Position numbers and translations under genes: made by a program. The notes below the pieces were generated by a model. It saw only the letters and a program-made list of their open reading frames with translations, did not search any database and was not told the origin of the DNA. Shown piece after piece: positions 1 through 7,877 of a stretch of 40,357 nt of DNA. The DNA is from Actinomycetes bacterium (lineage in GTDB: Bacteria > Actinomycetota > Acidimicrobiia > Acidimicrobiales > Ilumatobacteraceae). The DNA lies in NCBI GenBank assembly GCA_025359865.1, contig JANYDH010000048.1:1-40357 (forward strand), given 5' to 3'. The stretch's first letter is position 1, and each line of letters starts with the position of its first letter.

Positions 1-15
1 CACGACCAAAGCCGC
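1..15. repeat. Partial copy of the 45-bp palindromic repeat (right arm only)
   Basis: The first 15 bases (cacgaccaaagccgc) are identical to the right arm and flank of the palindrome at 14090-14134, and 14 of them fit the copy at 25525-25569. The left part lies outside the window. Like the copy at 25.5 kb, it sits just downstream of a minus-strand stop codon (here 37 bp from the sigma-factor stop). Confidence 0.6.
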
Positions 16-51
16 AGGGGGGTGGGGCGCAGCTGCGCCTGGTTCGTATGG

Positions 52-969
52 TCAGGCTCGGCCGTGGCGCTGCACTTTACGCAGCACCATTGGGTGCTGG
101 ATCTTGGCGATTGCCTTCGCCTCGATCTGACGTACGGCCTCGCGTGACAGCGCCAGGGTCTCGCCGATGTCGGCGAGCTTGTCCTCCGGCTCGCCATCGA
201 GACCGAACCGGCGAACCAGCACGTACAGCTCGCGGGGGTCGAGTGCGGCCAGCCCGTAGGTCTTCAGCGCCGACAACGTCATCGTGGACACGACTACCGC
301 TTCGGGTCCTGGCGTAGAGGCTTCGATGGTGTCGCCGAGGGTGCCTTCGGAGGCGTCGCCGAGCGGTTGGTGAACCGACTCCAACCGGGGCGGGGACAAC
401 ACCCTGCGAACCTGATCGACCGTTGCTCCTACCACCACGGCTACCTCCTGATGCGTCGGGCTATAGCGATCATCCTCACCCTGAAGATGCCGGTGTGCCC
501 GCAGGATCTCGGGCCGCCGCTCGAAATCACCGAGGTTGACGTTCGGGTGATCTGCGTCGCGCACGGCACGCAATACTTCACGCTGGATCGGCTTGAAGGC
601 CCAGTGACCGAAGCGACCCTGCTCGGGGTCGAAGCTGTCGATCGCTCGCATCAGGCCCAACATGCCGGCTGCTTCGAAGTCGGCGGAGTCGTCACGGCTG
701 GAGTTCGAAGTGAACCGCCGGCAGTACGACCGCACAAGGCCGAGGTTGAACCGGACGATCTCGGCCGTCACATCGTCGAGTTGACGCCTGAGGCGAGTGA
801 CGGGCTGGTTGCCCGAACCGTTCATCATCGGACCGTCTGCTTCTGCTGCTGCTGCTGCTTCGATGTCAGCGATCTTGTGCAGAATCTCGTTGCGCCGCTG
901 GAACAAATCGGCATTGCCGTCCATGAACTCTTCGGACGACACTGTCGCCCCGGTGTATTCCCGCGCCAT
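52..969 (-). CDS. RNA polymerase sigma-70 family factor (regions 2-4)
   Basis: A 305-residue primary-like or alternative sigma factor that would direct RNA polymerase to a promoter class. After a variable N-terminus of about 65 residues it shows region 2 (NLGLVRSYCRRF, then a stretch from AAGMLGLMRAIDSFDPEQG to WAFKPIQREVLRA), a region 3 segment, and a C-terminal region 4 helix-turn-helix (LADIGETLALSREAVRQIEAKAI) that resembles RpoD/SigA more than ECF factors. It is shorter than a housekeeping sigma and lacks a long region 1.1, so a group 2/3 alternative factor is likely. The ATG at 969 has a gggag stretch upstream as a plausible ribosome-binding site. It is divergent from the response-regulator cluster at 1220. 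Its regulon cannot be told from sequence. Confidence 0.88.
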   Translation of the reverse strand: MAREYTGATVSSEEFMDGNADLFQRRNEILHKIADIEAAAAAEADGPMMNGSGNQPVTRLRRQLDDVTAEIVRFNLGLVRSYCRRFTSNSSRDDSADFEAAGMLGLMRAIDSFDPEQGRFGHWAFKPIQREVLRAVRDADHPNVNLGDFERRPEILRAHRHLQGEDDRYSPTHQEVAVVVGATVDQVRRVLSPPRLESVHQPLGDASEGTLGDTIEASTPGPEAVVVSTMTLSALKTYGLAALDPRELYVLVRRFGLDGEPEDKLADIGETLALSREAVRQIEAKAIAKIQHPMVLRKVQRHGRA

Positions 970-1082
970 CGTGATGCTCCCGTCCTTGCCGTCAAGTCCG
1001 TCTACCTGTCGGCTGGATCATCATTGCGGAATCGACGGCGCTAGGGAAGAAGCCTCTGCTTCATTCTGTGGTTGCGCGGTTA

Positions 1083-1107
1083 CCCATCGTGATGTCATCC
1101 GAATGGG
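1083..1107. promoter_or_regulatory. Interrupted dyad upstream of the response regulator
   Basis: In the 250-bp divergent gap between the sigma factor and the NarL-type regulator there is an interrupted dyad: outer arms cccat/atggg and an inner gatg-t-catc palindrome. It could be an operator, possibly autoregulatory, but this rests on symmetry alone. Confidence 0.2.
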
Positions 1108-1219
1108 CGATAGTGTTACCCGCACAAATACTACGGCAAGTATCTGGGTCGTCACTCAAGGTGATATTTGTGTCGGGAAGTGTCGTGCATCGCGGTACCG
1201 ACCCCGGACAGTCGGCTGG

Positions 1220-1855
1220 GTGCAACGAGCTGATTGCCTGTCTGTAGTACTGCTGCATCGGCACGAAGTGGTGCGAGACGCGCTCCAACTGCGCCTCGAC
1301 TCCGAGCCCGACCTGTCGGTCATCGCGTCGGTAGCCACCCCCCAGCAGGCGATACGCGCCTTCTGCGAGGATCCCCACGCGCTCGTGTTGATGGAACAGC
1401 AGGTGCCCGGCGCCAACGGGGTGGAACTGATGGTTGAACTGCGCGCCATCGAGCCAGCAGTTCGTGCCGTCATGCTGATCGAATCGGAAGAACTGCATGT
1501 AGTGGTCGCAGCAATCCGCTCGGGGGTGGCCGGCATCGTCCGCAGTCACACGCCGGCATCGGTGCTGATCGACGCCGTGCGAACCGTGGCCGATGGTGCA
1601 TGCGTGCTCGACCACGACGCATTGTCGAGCCTTGCTGCTGCGTGGCAAGAGTCTCCGCGCAACCCGCTGTCGTTTCGTGAGCGTGAAGTGCTGACGTGCC
1701 TGGCCGACGGACTGACCAACGCCGAAGTCGCCGCACGACTGTACGTCTCTCGCGAAACCGTCAAGACCCACGTGGCCCATGTGTTGCGCAAGCTGGAGGT
1801 CGACGATCGCACGTCTGCGGTCGACAAGGCCGCACGGCTCGGCCTACTCGTCTGA
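1220..1855 (+). CDS. NarL/FixJ-type regulator with a degenerate receiver domain
   Basis: A 211-residue protein with a receiver-like domain (about residues 5-120) and a clear LuxR/GerE DNA-binding domain at the C-terminus (LSFREREVLTCLADGLTNAE, then VSRETVKTHVAHVLRKL). The receiver keeps its fold signature (VPGANGVEL) but has lost the phosphorylation chemistry. The acidic pair is His13-Arg14, the phosphoacceptor position is Glu59 (VLMEQQVPG), and the conserved lysine position reads Ser109. It is therefore expected to act without aspartyl phosphorylation. I chose GTG 1220 because it gives the usual family length; the reading frame stays open upstream, and ATG 1103 would add 39 unconserved residues. 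It lies upstream of cheY-cheX; no kinase is adjacent. Confidence 0.85.
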   Translation: MQRADCLSVVLLHRHEVVRDALQLRLDSEPDLSVIASVATPQQAIRAFCEDPHALVLMEQQVPGANGVELMVELRAIEPAVRAVMLIESEELHVVVAAIRSGVAGIVRSHTPASVLIDAVRTVADGACVLDHDALSSLAAAWQESPRNPLSFREREVLTCLADGLTNAEVAARLYVSRETVKTHVAHVLRKLEVDDRTSAVDKAARLGLLV

Positions 1856-1952
1856 CACGACGGGCATCGGCAACCCTGCGGCCATCCTGGTGGCATGCGG
1901 GACACGACTCTGGACTATCCACACAACCCGACGTTCGACCCAGGAGGATCCC

Positions 1953-2312
1953 ATGCGAGTCTTGATCGCAGATGATAGCAAGGCCATGCGGATGATCGTG
2001 CTGCGCACGCTTCGCCAGACCGGCCTACCGGTGGAAGAAGTCCATGAGGCAGTCGACGGTGCGGATGCACTGGCGGCGGTGCCCGGCTTCGCGCCCGATT
2101 TGATTCTGTCGGACTGGAACATGCCGAACAAGACAGGGATCGAGTTTCTCATCGAGCTACGCGCCAGCGGCAACAAGACCACGTTCGGGTTCGTGACATC
2201 AGAGTCGAATCCGGCCATGAGAGAGCAGGCGATCGCTGCGGGTGCATCGTTCCTGTTGACCAAGCCGTTCGACGCCGACCGCTTCGCTGAAGTGGTGGGT
2301 TCGGTGGTCTGA
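1953..2312 (+). CDS. Single-domain CheY-like response regulator
   Basis: A stand-alone receiver of 119 residues with all catalytic positions intact: acidic pair Asp7-Asp8 (LIADDSKAMR), phosphoacceptor Asp54 (LILSDWNMP), the Thr82/Ser83 switch region (FVTSES) and Lys104 (LLTKPF). It has no output domain, so it probably signals by binding a partner protein. The start is set by a strong ribosome-binding site (aggagg at 1942-1947) before ATG 1953. Its stop codon overlaps the start of the next gene (TGATG), a sign of translational coupling to the CheX-like phosphatase. No chemoreceptor, CheA or flagellar gene lies in the window. Confidence 0.92.
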   Translation: MRVLIADDSKAMRMIVLRTLRQTGLPVEEVHEAVDGADALAAVPGFAPDLILSDWNMPNKTGIEFLIELRASGNKTTFGFVTSESNPAMREQAIAAGASFLLTKPFDADRFAEVVGSVV

Positions 2313-2800
2313 TGTCACTCGGCACCCCTGCCCGGCGCATGCCCATTCCCGAAGATGTCCGCGATTTCCTTGGCGACTTGCTCGGCAAGCCGGTCTCGGT
2401 CACAAAGGCCAGCAAGGTCGACTTCTCCAAGGAGCCTGACAAGTTTGTCACTGGTCTCTATGTGGACGACAAGAATCGCCTGATTGGCGCGTGCATCACC
2501 GATATCTCGTTGGCCGCCACCACTGGTGCTGCGCTGGCGATGATGCCGGCGGCCGTTGCCAAAGAGGCCGTCGAGGCAGGCAAGCTCGAAGAGGGGCTCC
2601 GCGACAACTTCTATGAGGTGGTCAACATCATGTCGCGCTTGTTGAACGGCCCCAGTGTGCCGCACCTGCGCCTGACCGACCTCGTGGACGGGGTACCGCA
2701 GGACGTGCTCGACCTCGTCGAAAAGGCGAAGGGTCGCAAGCACTATGACGTGACAGTCGTCGGCTACGCCGGCGGCGGGATGGGTCTCGTCGGCGCCTGA
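2312..2800 (+). CDS. CheX/CheC-family phosphatase-like protein
   Basis: A 162-residue protein. The segment RDNFYEVVNIM matches the CheC/CheX/FliY active-site pattern (D/S-x3-E-x2-N followed about 22 residues later by proline): Asp98, Glu102, Asn105 and Pro129. In CheX these Glu and Asn residues promote hydrolysis of CheY-phosphate. A single such motif is present, as in CheX, whereas CheC carries two. It overlaps cheY by one base, so the likely substrate is the upstream receiver. The match rests on the motif and the context; overall similarity to characterised CheX cannot be measured here. Confidence 0.75.
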   Translation: MSLGTPARRMPIPEDVRDFLGDLLGKPVSVTKASKVDFSKEPDKFVTGLYVDDKNRLIGACITDISLAATTGAALAMMPAAVAKEAVEAGKLEEGLRDNFYEVVNIMSRLLNGPSVPHLRLTDLVDGVPQDVLDLVEKAKGRKHYDVTVVGYAGGGMGLVGA

Positions 2801-2842
2801 GTGTTGGTCGTTACTGTGTTTGGTTGTTGCTGAGTTCGGTCG

Positions 2843-4768
2843 CTACTGATTCGCAGCGATGCCGAGTGCCGGCCCAGCAGCGCTGTCGTTCCCAGCGTCG
2901 TCGTTCCCAGCGCTGTCGTTCCCAGTCACAGCCCGCAGCGTCGGGCGCGCCAGGCGGCTCGTGAAGTGCTCCACCTGCAATGGGCGGTCGAACAGGTAGC
3001 CCTGACCCAGGCGACAGCCGAGCGTCTTCAAGATGTCGGCCTGCTCGATGGTTTCGACTCCTTCGGCGACGACAGAGATGTCGAGTGCAGAGGCCAGAGC
3101 GAGAATTGCACTCACAATGGAACGGTCGGTGCCTTCATCAGCCACACCATCCACGAACGAACGGTCGATCTTCACGCAGTCGAACCGGGCCCGCTGCAAG
3201 TGCGAGAGCGACGAGAACCCGGTGCCGAAGTCGTCGAGCACCAACGAGGTGCCCATCTCGCGCAGCGTGCGCAGTGTCTCGTTGGTCTCCGAGCTGGCGC
3301 TCAGGATCGCAGTCTCGGTCAGTTCGATCATCAGCGCCTCAGGCGGAACTCCATGTTCATCCAACAGCCGGCCGATCAACACCGGTAGGTCGGCATGCAA
3401 CTGCTGACCCGACACGTTGACCGAGATCCGAAAGTCCGGTGCGGCAATCCCGCTGGCGCGCCACTGGCCGAGCTGGGCGATCGACTGCTCGAGTACCCAG
3501 GTGCCGATCGGGCCGATCAGGCCGTTGTCCTCTGCTACCGAGATGAACTCGACCGGTGACACCACACCGAGGTCAGGGTGTGTCCACCGCAGCAGTACCT
3601 CGCACGCGCGCAGCCATCCGGTAGCGATGTCGACCACCGGCTGGAAGACCAGGTGCAATTGCCCAAGACGCGCCGCGTCGTGCAAGCTCTGATCGATCTG
3701 GTAGCGGCGCTGTTCGGCCAATCGCTGCTCCAAGAGGAAGAAGCTGACCGTGCCCGGGCCATCCTGCTTGGCTCGCAGCATCGCGGATTCGGCATCGCGC
3801 AGCAATGACGACGGCGTATCGCCCTTCGTCGAGGTCGCGACGCCAAGGCACGCGCTTGTTCGTACGGCGCCTTCTGCGAGCAGTATCGGCTGGCTCCAGA
3901 TGCTACTGATGGCATCAGCCACGCCCCTGGTATCGAGATGGCCGTCCGCATCTTCTATCAACACCGCAAACTCGTCACCTCCCAGTCGGGCGACGATCGA
4001 CCGACGCGGCGAGATTGCTTCGATCGCAGTCGCGATCGCCTCGAGCACATGGTTGCCGACCACGTCGCCCCTGGTGTCATTGACCGTCTTGAACCGGTCG
4101 AGGTCGGCGAGGAACAGTACGGCGCGGCCACCGGCGGTCTCGCGCCGGGCCAACATGTCTGCGGCCAGACGGCCGAACTCCATTCGATTGGCCAGACCGG
4201 TCAACGGGTCGTAGTGCGCTGCACGGAAGAGGGCTCGCTCCCGGTGACGCACGCTGATGGCGGTGCAGAGCACGAGCGCGCCGACGACTGTCACGGTGCC
4301 GACCGTCATCAGCCAGATCCGTGCACCCTCGCCCGGTGGGGCGCCTTGGGCGATCAGGGCAACCGCAACGAAACCTGCGACCGAGGCGGTGTGGATCATG
4401 GCTGCTCGCGGGCTGAAAAAGAAACAGGCCACCGGGGCCACCCACACAAAGAACAGGCGGAGGTCGTTGGCCGGATCGGCCCCCGAAACGTAGCCGACGG
4501 CGATCAGCACCTGGACACCGGCTACGAGTACGTGGAACCACCGCGTGTCGAGCCTGTCGCCCAACCCAGTCGTCAGGAGCACCCCGCCCGCGAGAGCGAG
4601 TGCAGCCACGCACAAAACGATCCGGTCGTGAGCCCGCGCAGCGTGCGGCAGTTCGACCCACACGATTGCGAGGATCGCTCCTAGGGTATACAGCACGCCA
4701 ATGGACCGGGCCATCAACCGCGACGACGGCATGAACATGCGGGGTCCGTTCGCGTCTGCCTGTGCCAT
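2843..4768 (-). CDS. Membrane GGDEF-EAL protein (cyclic di-GMP turnover)
   Basis: A 641-residue protein with about six hydrophobic segments in residues 20-172, a GGDEF domain (residues about 185-345; DPLTGLANR, DLDRFKTVND, RLGGDEFAV with GGDEF at 263-267) and an EAL domain (about 365-610). The EAL signature is EVL (Glu390). NVSGQQL, the glutamate of IELTETAIL, DDFGTGFSSL, KIDRSFV and AEGVET are present, so phosphodiesterase activity is plausible. The RxxD inhibitory site before GGDEF is absent (PRRS), and the usual GH..GD element reads GD..GN. A C-terminal tail repeats NDSAGNDDAGNDS. ATG 4768 is preceded by aaggag. It converges on cheX, separated by 42 bp. Confidence 0.92.
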   Translation of the reverse strand: MAQADANGPRMFMPSSRLMARSIGVLYTLGAILAIVWVELPHAARAHDRIVLCVAALALAGGVLLTTGLGDRLDTRWFHVLVAGVQVLIAVGYVSGADPANDLRLFFVWVAPVACFFFSPRAAMIHTASVAGFVAVALIAQGAPPGEGARIWLMTVGTVTVVGALVLCTAISVRHRERALFRAAHYDPLTGLANRMEFGRLAADMLARRETAGGRAVLFLADLDRFKTVNDTRGDVVGNHVLEAIATAIEAISPRRSIVARLGGDEFAVLIEDADGHLDTRGVADAISSIWSQPILLAEGAVRTSACLGVATSTKGDTPSSLLRDAESAMLRAKQDGPGTVSFFLLEQRLAEQRRYQIDQSLHDAARLGQLHLVFQPVVDIATGWLRACEVLLRWTHPDLGVVSPVEFISVAEDNGLIGPIGTWVLEQSIAQLGQWRASGIAAPDFRISVNVSGQQLHADLPVLIGRLLDEHGVPPEALMIELTETAILSASSETNETLRTLREMGTSLVLDDFGTGFSSLSHLQRARFDCVKIDRSFVDGVADEGTDRSIVSAILALASALDISVVAEGVETIEQADILKTLGCRLGQGYLFDRPLQVEHFTSRLARPTLRAVTGNDSAGNDDAGNDSAAGPALGIAANQ

Positions 4769-4920
4769 CCGTGCACTCCTTGTCGCTTCCAAGCCGAGGC
4801 GGGACCAGCGAGAACGTGCAGTCGCTGGACCTACCCCTCTCGTCAGACAGTCCGGAGCGCGACAGCCTGGTGCAAGGATGCGATGGCGGACCGAGTGCTG
4901 CTGGGTGCCACGCTGCTGAG

Positions 4921-5997
4921 ATGACAACTACTCCTGTGCGTTACGGAATCATCGGCACCGGGATGATGGGCGGCGAGCACGCTCTCAACCTTGCCGAGAT
5001 CCCCGACGCCGACGTGGTGGCGTTGGCCGATCCGGTCGAGAGTTCCCTCGCTTGGGGCACCGCATGCGTCGGGCATCCGGTGGCGACGTATCTCGATCAT
5101 CGTGACCTGCTGGCGCGTGACGATCTCGACGCGGTGCTGATCGCTTCGCCGAACTTCACCCATTCGTCGTTGTTGGCCGACGTCTTCGAGACCGACTTGG
5201 CCGTGATGGTGGAGAAGCCGATGTGTACCACCGTGGATGAGTGCGTCGAGGTGCGTCGTCGGGCGTTGGACCGTGATGCACTCACGTGGGTTGGGCTCGA
5301 GTACCGGTTCATGCCCACCGTGAGCGTGCTCCTCGACGAACTGGCCACGGGGGTGTGTGGGACCACGCGGATGGTCTCGATCAGCGAGCACCGGTTTCCG
5401 TTCCTTGTCAAGGTGGGCAATTGGAACCGGTTCAACGTAAATACCGGCGGCACGTTGGTGGAGAAGTGCTGCCACTTTTTCGACCTGATGCGTCTTGCTG
5501 CAAACGCCAACCCCACACGTGTCTATGCATCGGGGGGTCACGACGTGAACCACCTCGATGAGGTCTACGACGGGCGAGTGCCCGACATCTTGGACAACGC
5601 GTTCGTGGTGGTCGACTTCGACAATGGGGTGCGCGGCGCACTCGAGTTGTCGATGTTCGCGGAAGGGGGTCGGTACGAACAACAGATCACCGTGGTCGGC
5701 GACCGCGCGAAACTGGAGACCACCGTGCCAGGTGACGAGGTGTTCATCGGTGTGCGAGACGGATCCGGCCCGGTCAGTGTTTCGGCTCGGATGTCACCAG
5801 CGGTCACCTACGCAGGGTTCCACCACGGATCATCGTTTCTCGAGCATGTGCGCTTCATCGCTTGCCTTCGCAGCGGCGCGCCAGCCGAGGTCACCGTCGA
5901 CGATGGTCTGTGGTCGGTCGCGATGGGTGCCGCCGCCCATCGGTCGATCGATGAAGGCCGTGTTGTCCACCTGGCCGAATACGACCTTCCCGTCTGA
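4921..5997 (+). CDS. Gfo/Idh/MocA-family NAD(P)-dependent oxidoreductase
   Basis: A 358-residue dehydrogenase of the glucose-fructose oxidoreductase/inositol dehydrogenase family. The N-terminal Rossmann fold shows YGIIGTGMMG (glycine motif at residues 12-17) and ADP at the end of beta-2. The catalytic-domain hallmark EKP is at residues 98-100 (VMVEKPMCT). The C-terminal substrate domain contains the usual GGT-VEKCCHFFDLMR helix, where the His is likely catalytic. The sugar or polyol substrate cannot be told. The reading frame is open upstream, but similarity begins just after the ATG at 4921. It is divergent from the GGDEF-EAL gene and alone in its transcription unit. Confidence 0.9.
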   Translation: MTTTPVRYGIIGTGMMGGEHALNLAEIPDADVVALADPVESSLAWGTACVGHPVATYLDHRDLLARDDLDAVLIASPNFTHSSLLADVFETDLAVMVEKPMCTTVDECVEVRRRALDRDALTWVGLEYRFMPTVSVLLDELATGVCGTTRMVSISEHRFPFLVKVGNWNRFNVNTGGTLVEKCCHFFDLMRLAANANPTRVYASGGHDVNHLDEVYDGRVPDILDNAFVVVDFDNGVRGALELSMFAEGGRYEQQITVVGDRAKLETTVPGDEVFIGVRDGSGPVSVSARMSPAVTYAGFHHGSSFLEHVRFIACLRSGAPAEVTVDDGLWSVAMGAAAHRSIDEGRVVHLAEYDLPV

Positions 5998-6021
5998 GGC
6001 ACGTGACGGCATTTGGCGTGC

Positions 6022-6027
6022 TAGTGT
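6022..6027 (+). promoter_or_regulatory. -10 box for leaderless transcript of the antitoxin gene
   Basis: TAGTGT followed by 7 nt and then ATG 6035. There is no Shine-Dalgarno, so the transcript probably begins at the start codon. No convincing -35 element is seen. Confidence 0.4.
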
Positions 6028-6034
6028 TTGTCAT

Positions 6035-6400
6035 ATGGCACTCTCGGAACTCGACGTTGTCGAAGGGCTAGCAATCGATGCACTTTTCATGGCGTCGGCG
6101 AATGTCGGCGTTTCCCTTTCGGAGCTGCTCCATTGGGCACGCATCTCGCCACGCACCTGGTCGCGCCGCAAGGTCACGGGCACACTCGACGTACTGGAAT
6201 CAGACCGCGTTGCACGGGCGTTGCGCCTGTTCGACCGGTGTGTCGATGTGCTCGGCTCGCCCGACGGAGCTCGTGTGTGGCTGCACGTCGCGAACCCGTC
6301 GCTTGACCGTCGAACTCCGTGGCAGGTCGCAGGAACCGAGATCGGTGCCGAACGAGTCTTCAACCTGCTCGGACGTCTCGGGCACGGCGTTCTCGGCTGA
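6035..6400 (+). CDS. Xre/MbcA/ParS-type antitoxin (DUF2384)
   Basis: A 121-residue protein. The N-terminal half contains a helix-turn-helix-like segment (GVSLSELLHWARISPRTWSRRK). The C-terminal half ends with the DUF2384 toxin-binding pattern (NPSLDRRTPWQVAGTEIGAERVFNLLGR cut short: Pro-Leu-Asp, RTP and the glycine before the last helix are visible). It lies 17 bp upstream of the RES toxin, in the normal antitoxin-first order of RES-Xre pairs. It is expected to neutralise the toxin by blocking its active site and to repress the operon. The ATG follows a TAGTGT box by 7 nt. Confidence 0.85.
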   Translation: MALSELDVVEGLAIDALFMASANVGVSLSELLHWARISPRTWSRRKVTGTLDVLESDRVARALRLFDRCVDVLGSPDGARVWLHVANPSLDRRTPWQVAGTEIGAERVFNLLGRLGHGVLG

Positions 6401-6417
6401 TCAACGCTCCGTACACC

Positions 6418-6879
6418 ATGCGCGCTTGGCGTCTCACTCCTACTCGTCATGCCGACACGGCGTTCACCGGCACAGGCGCAGCGCTGTATGGCGGGCGATG
6501 GAACCCTCAAGGCAAGGCCGTGGTCTACCTCTCGAGCAGTCTTGCCCTCGCCACGCTCGAAGTGGTCGTCCACGCTGCTGGCGCGCTGATGGCGCATACC
6601 GCCATCGAAGTCGAGGTGTCCGAGGTGCACGTTCAGCGGCTTGACAGTGCGCTCCTCGCGACAGGCTGGAGCAATGATGAACTGTTCACCCAGCGAGTCG
6701 GAGCCGACTGGTTAGCTGGCGACGCTGGCCTCACAACGGCCTTGGTTGTGCCGAGCGTGCTCATCGACACCCGAGCTGAATCCGAGTGGAACATGTTGGT
6801 GGCACCGACCGGACCAGCGGCACGGTCGCTCGTCGAGGTACAGCGTTTCGACGTGATGATCGACGTCCGCCGGCACTGA
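6418..6879 (+). CDS. RES-domain toxin (NAD+-degrading family)
   Basis: A 153-residue RES-family protein. Characterised members such as MbcT of Mycobacterium tuberculosis degrade cellular NAD+. The three hallmark residues are visible: Arg27 in GGRWNPQG, Glu48 in LALATLEVVVH and Ser113 in VVPSVL, followed by the conserved EWNMLV segment. The start MRAWRL is typical of the family. It directly follows the antitoxin gene in the same operon, and nothing suggests truncation. Whether it phosphorolyses or hydrolyses NAD+ cannot be told from sequence. Confidence 0.88.
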   Translation: MRAWRLTPTRHADTAFTGTGAALYGGRWNPQGKAVVYLSSSLALATLEVVVHAAGALMAHTAIEVEVSEVHVQRLDSALLATGWSNDELFTQRVGADWLAGDAGLTTALVVPSVLIDTRAESEWNMLVAPTGPAARSLVEVQRFDVMIDVRRH

Positions 6880-6902
6880 GCCCGCGGCGGGTGAGGCAAC
6901 AT

Positions 6903-7877
6903 TCACACGAGATTCAGCTGGCGATGGACGGAGTAGAGCTTGTCGGGATTGAGAAACGACCAGTATCGATCGATCTGTCCGTCGACCACATCCACGGCCG
7001 TCACCATGTAGGGGCGACCGCTGACCGAGATGAGCGCACCCGGTCGACCGTTCACCCACACCGACTCGAACTCCACGTCTGGACCAATCCGCTTACCGAT
7101 GTTGACCACGAACCGCGCGATGCGCTCGGGTCCGACGACTGGTCGGCGGGCTGCGTGGCGGTGCGGTCCACCATCGCTGACCAACACAGCCGTTGGAGTC
7201 AGCATCGCCTTGACGCCGTCGAGGTCACCCCGCATCACTGCACCGACAAAAGCGGTCGCCACGGCGAGTTGCGCAGCATCGGTCCCGCGCAGGCCCGTGG
7301 CGGCGGTCGTCGGCTCGCCTCCCGGTGCGACACGCAACTTGTAACGGGCGCGCACCGCAAGCTGACGACATGCGTCCTCACTGCGGCCCAAGGATCGCGC
7401 TGCTGTGCGGAACGACTCGCCGAACACGTCGACGAGCAACACCACGAGTCGCTCCTCGGGGGAGAGTTGCTCCAACATGACCAAGAATGCGGTCGTCAAT
7501 GAGTCCGACATCTCGGCGATGTCTTCTGGCTGGTTCGTCGACATCGGCACCACGATCGGCTCGGGTAGCCACGGGCCGACGTACTCGAGGCGGGCGCGTC
7601 GTGTAGCACGTAACCGGTCGAGGCCAAGCCTGCTGACCACGGTGGTCAACCATGCGGCCGGTCGCTCGATCGTCGTCCGATCGGCAGCGGCCCAGCGAAA
7701 CCATGCCTCTTGCACGACGTCCTCGGCGTCGGCGATGCTGCCCAGTAGCCGGTAAGCGAGCCCCACCATGCGAGGGCGTTCGGTGAGGAACACACCGGTA
7801 TCGATGTCGTTGACGAACTGCGCGCTACCGGAGTCGGCAGGCACCGGCGAGCTCGTCACCTGTTGATGTTGGCACAC
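6903..7877 (-). CDS. ECF41-type (SigJ-like) sigma factor with SnoaL-like C-terminal domain
   Basis: A 324-residue ECF sigma factor. Region 2 (MVGLAYRLLGSIADAEDVVQ) and region 4 (LSPEERLVVLLVDVFGESF) occupy the first 190 residues. They are followed by a NTF2/SnoaL-like domain (about 205-324) ending in FLNPDKLYSV, the NPDKL-type motif described for ECF41 factors, where this domain modulates activity in place of an anti-sigma factor. The gene overlaps the 3' end of the FAD oxidoreductase gene. The alternative GTG at 7859 would give a 4-bp GTGA overlap and 318 residues and may be the true start; neither start has a clear ribosome-binding site. ECF41 genes are typically next to an oxidoreductase, epimerase or carboxymuconolactone decarboxylase gene, as here. 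Confidence 0.9.
   Translation of the reverse strand: MCQHQQVTSSPVPADSGSAQFVNDIDTGVFLTERPRMVGLAYRLLGSIADAEDVVQEAWFRWAAADRTTIERPAAWLTTVVSRLGLDRLRATRRARLEYVGPWLPEPIVVPMSTNQPEDIAEMSDSLTTAFLVMLEQLSPEERLVVLLVDVFGESFRTAARSLGRSEDACRQLAVRARYKLRVAPGGEPTTAATGLRGTDAAQLAVATAFVGAVMRGDLDGVKAMLTPTAVLVSDGGPHRHAARRPVVGPERIARFVVNIGKRIGPDVEFESVWVNGRPGALISVSGRPYMVTAVDVVDGQIDRYWSFLNPDKLYSVHRQLNLV

Noticed and set aside
797-1219. N-terminal extension of the NarL-type regulator
   Set aside because: The upstream in-frame residues overlap the sigma-factor coding region on the other strand and lack receiver similarity, so the start was placed at GTG 1220.
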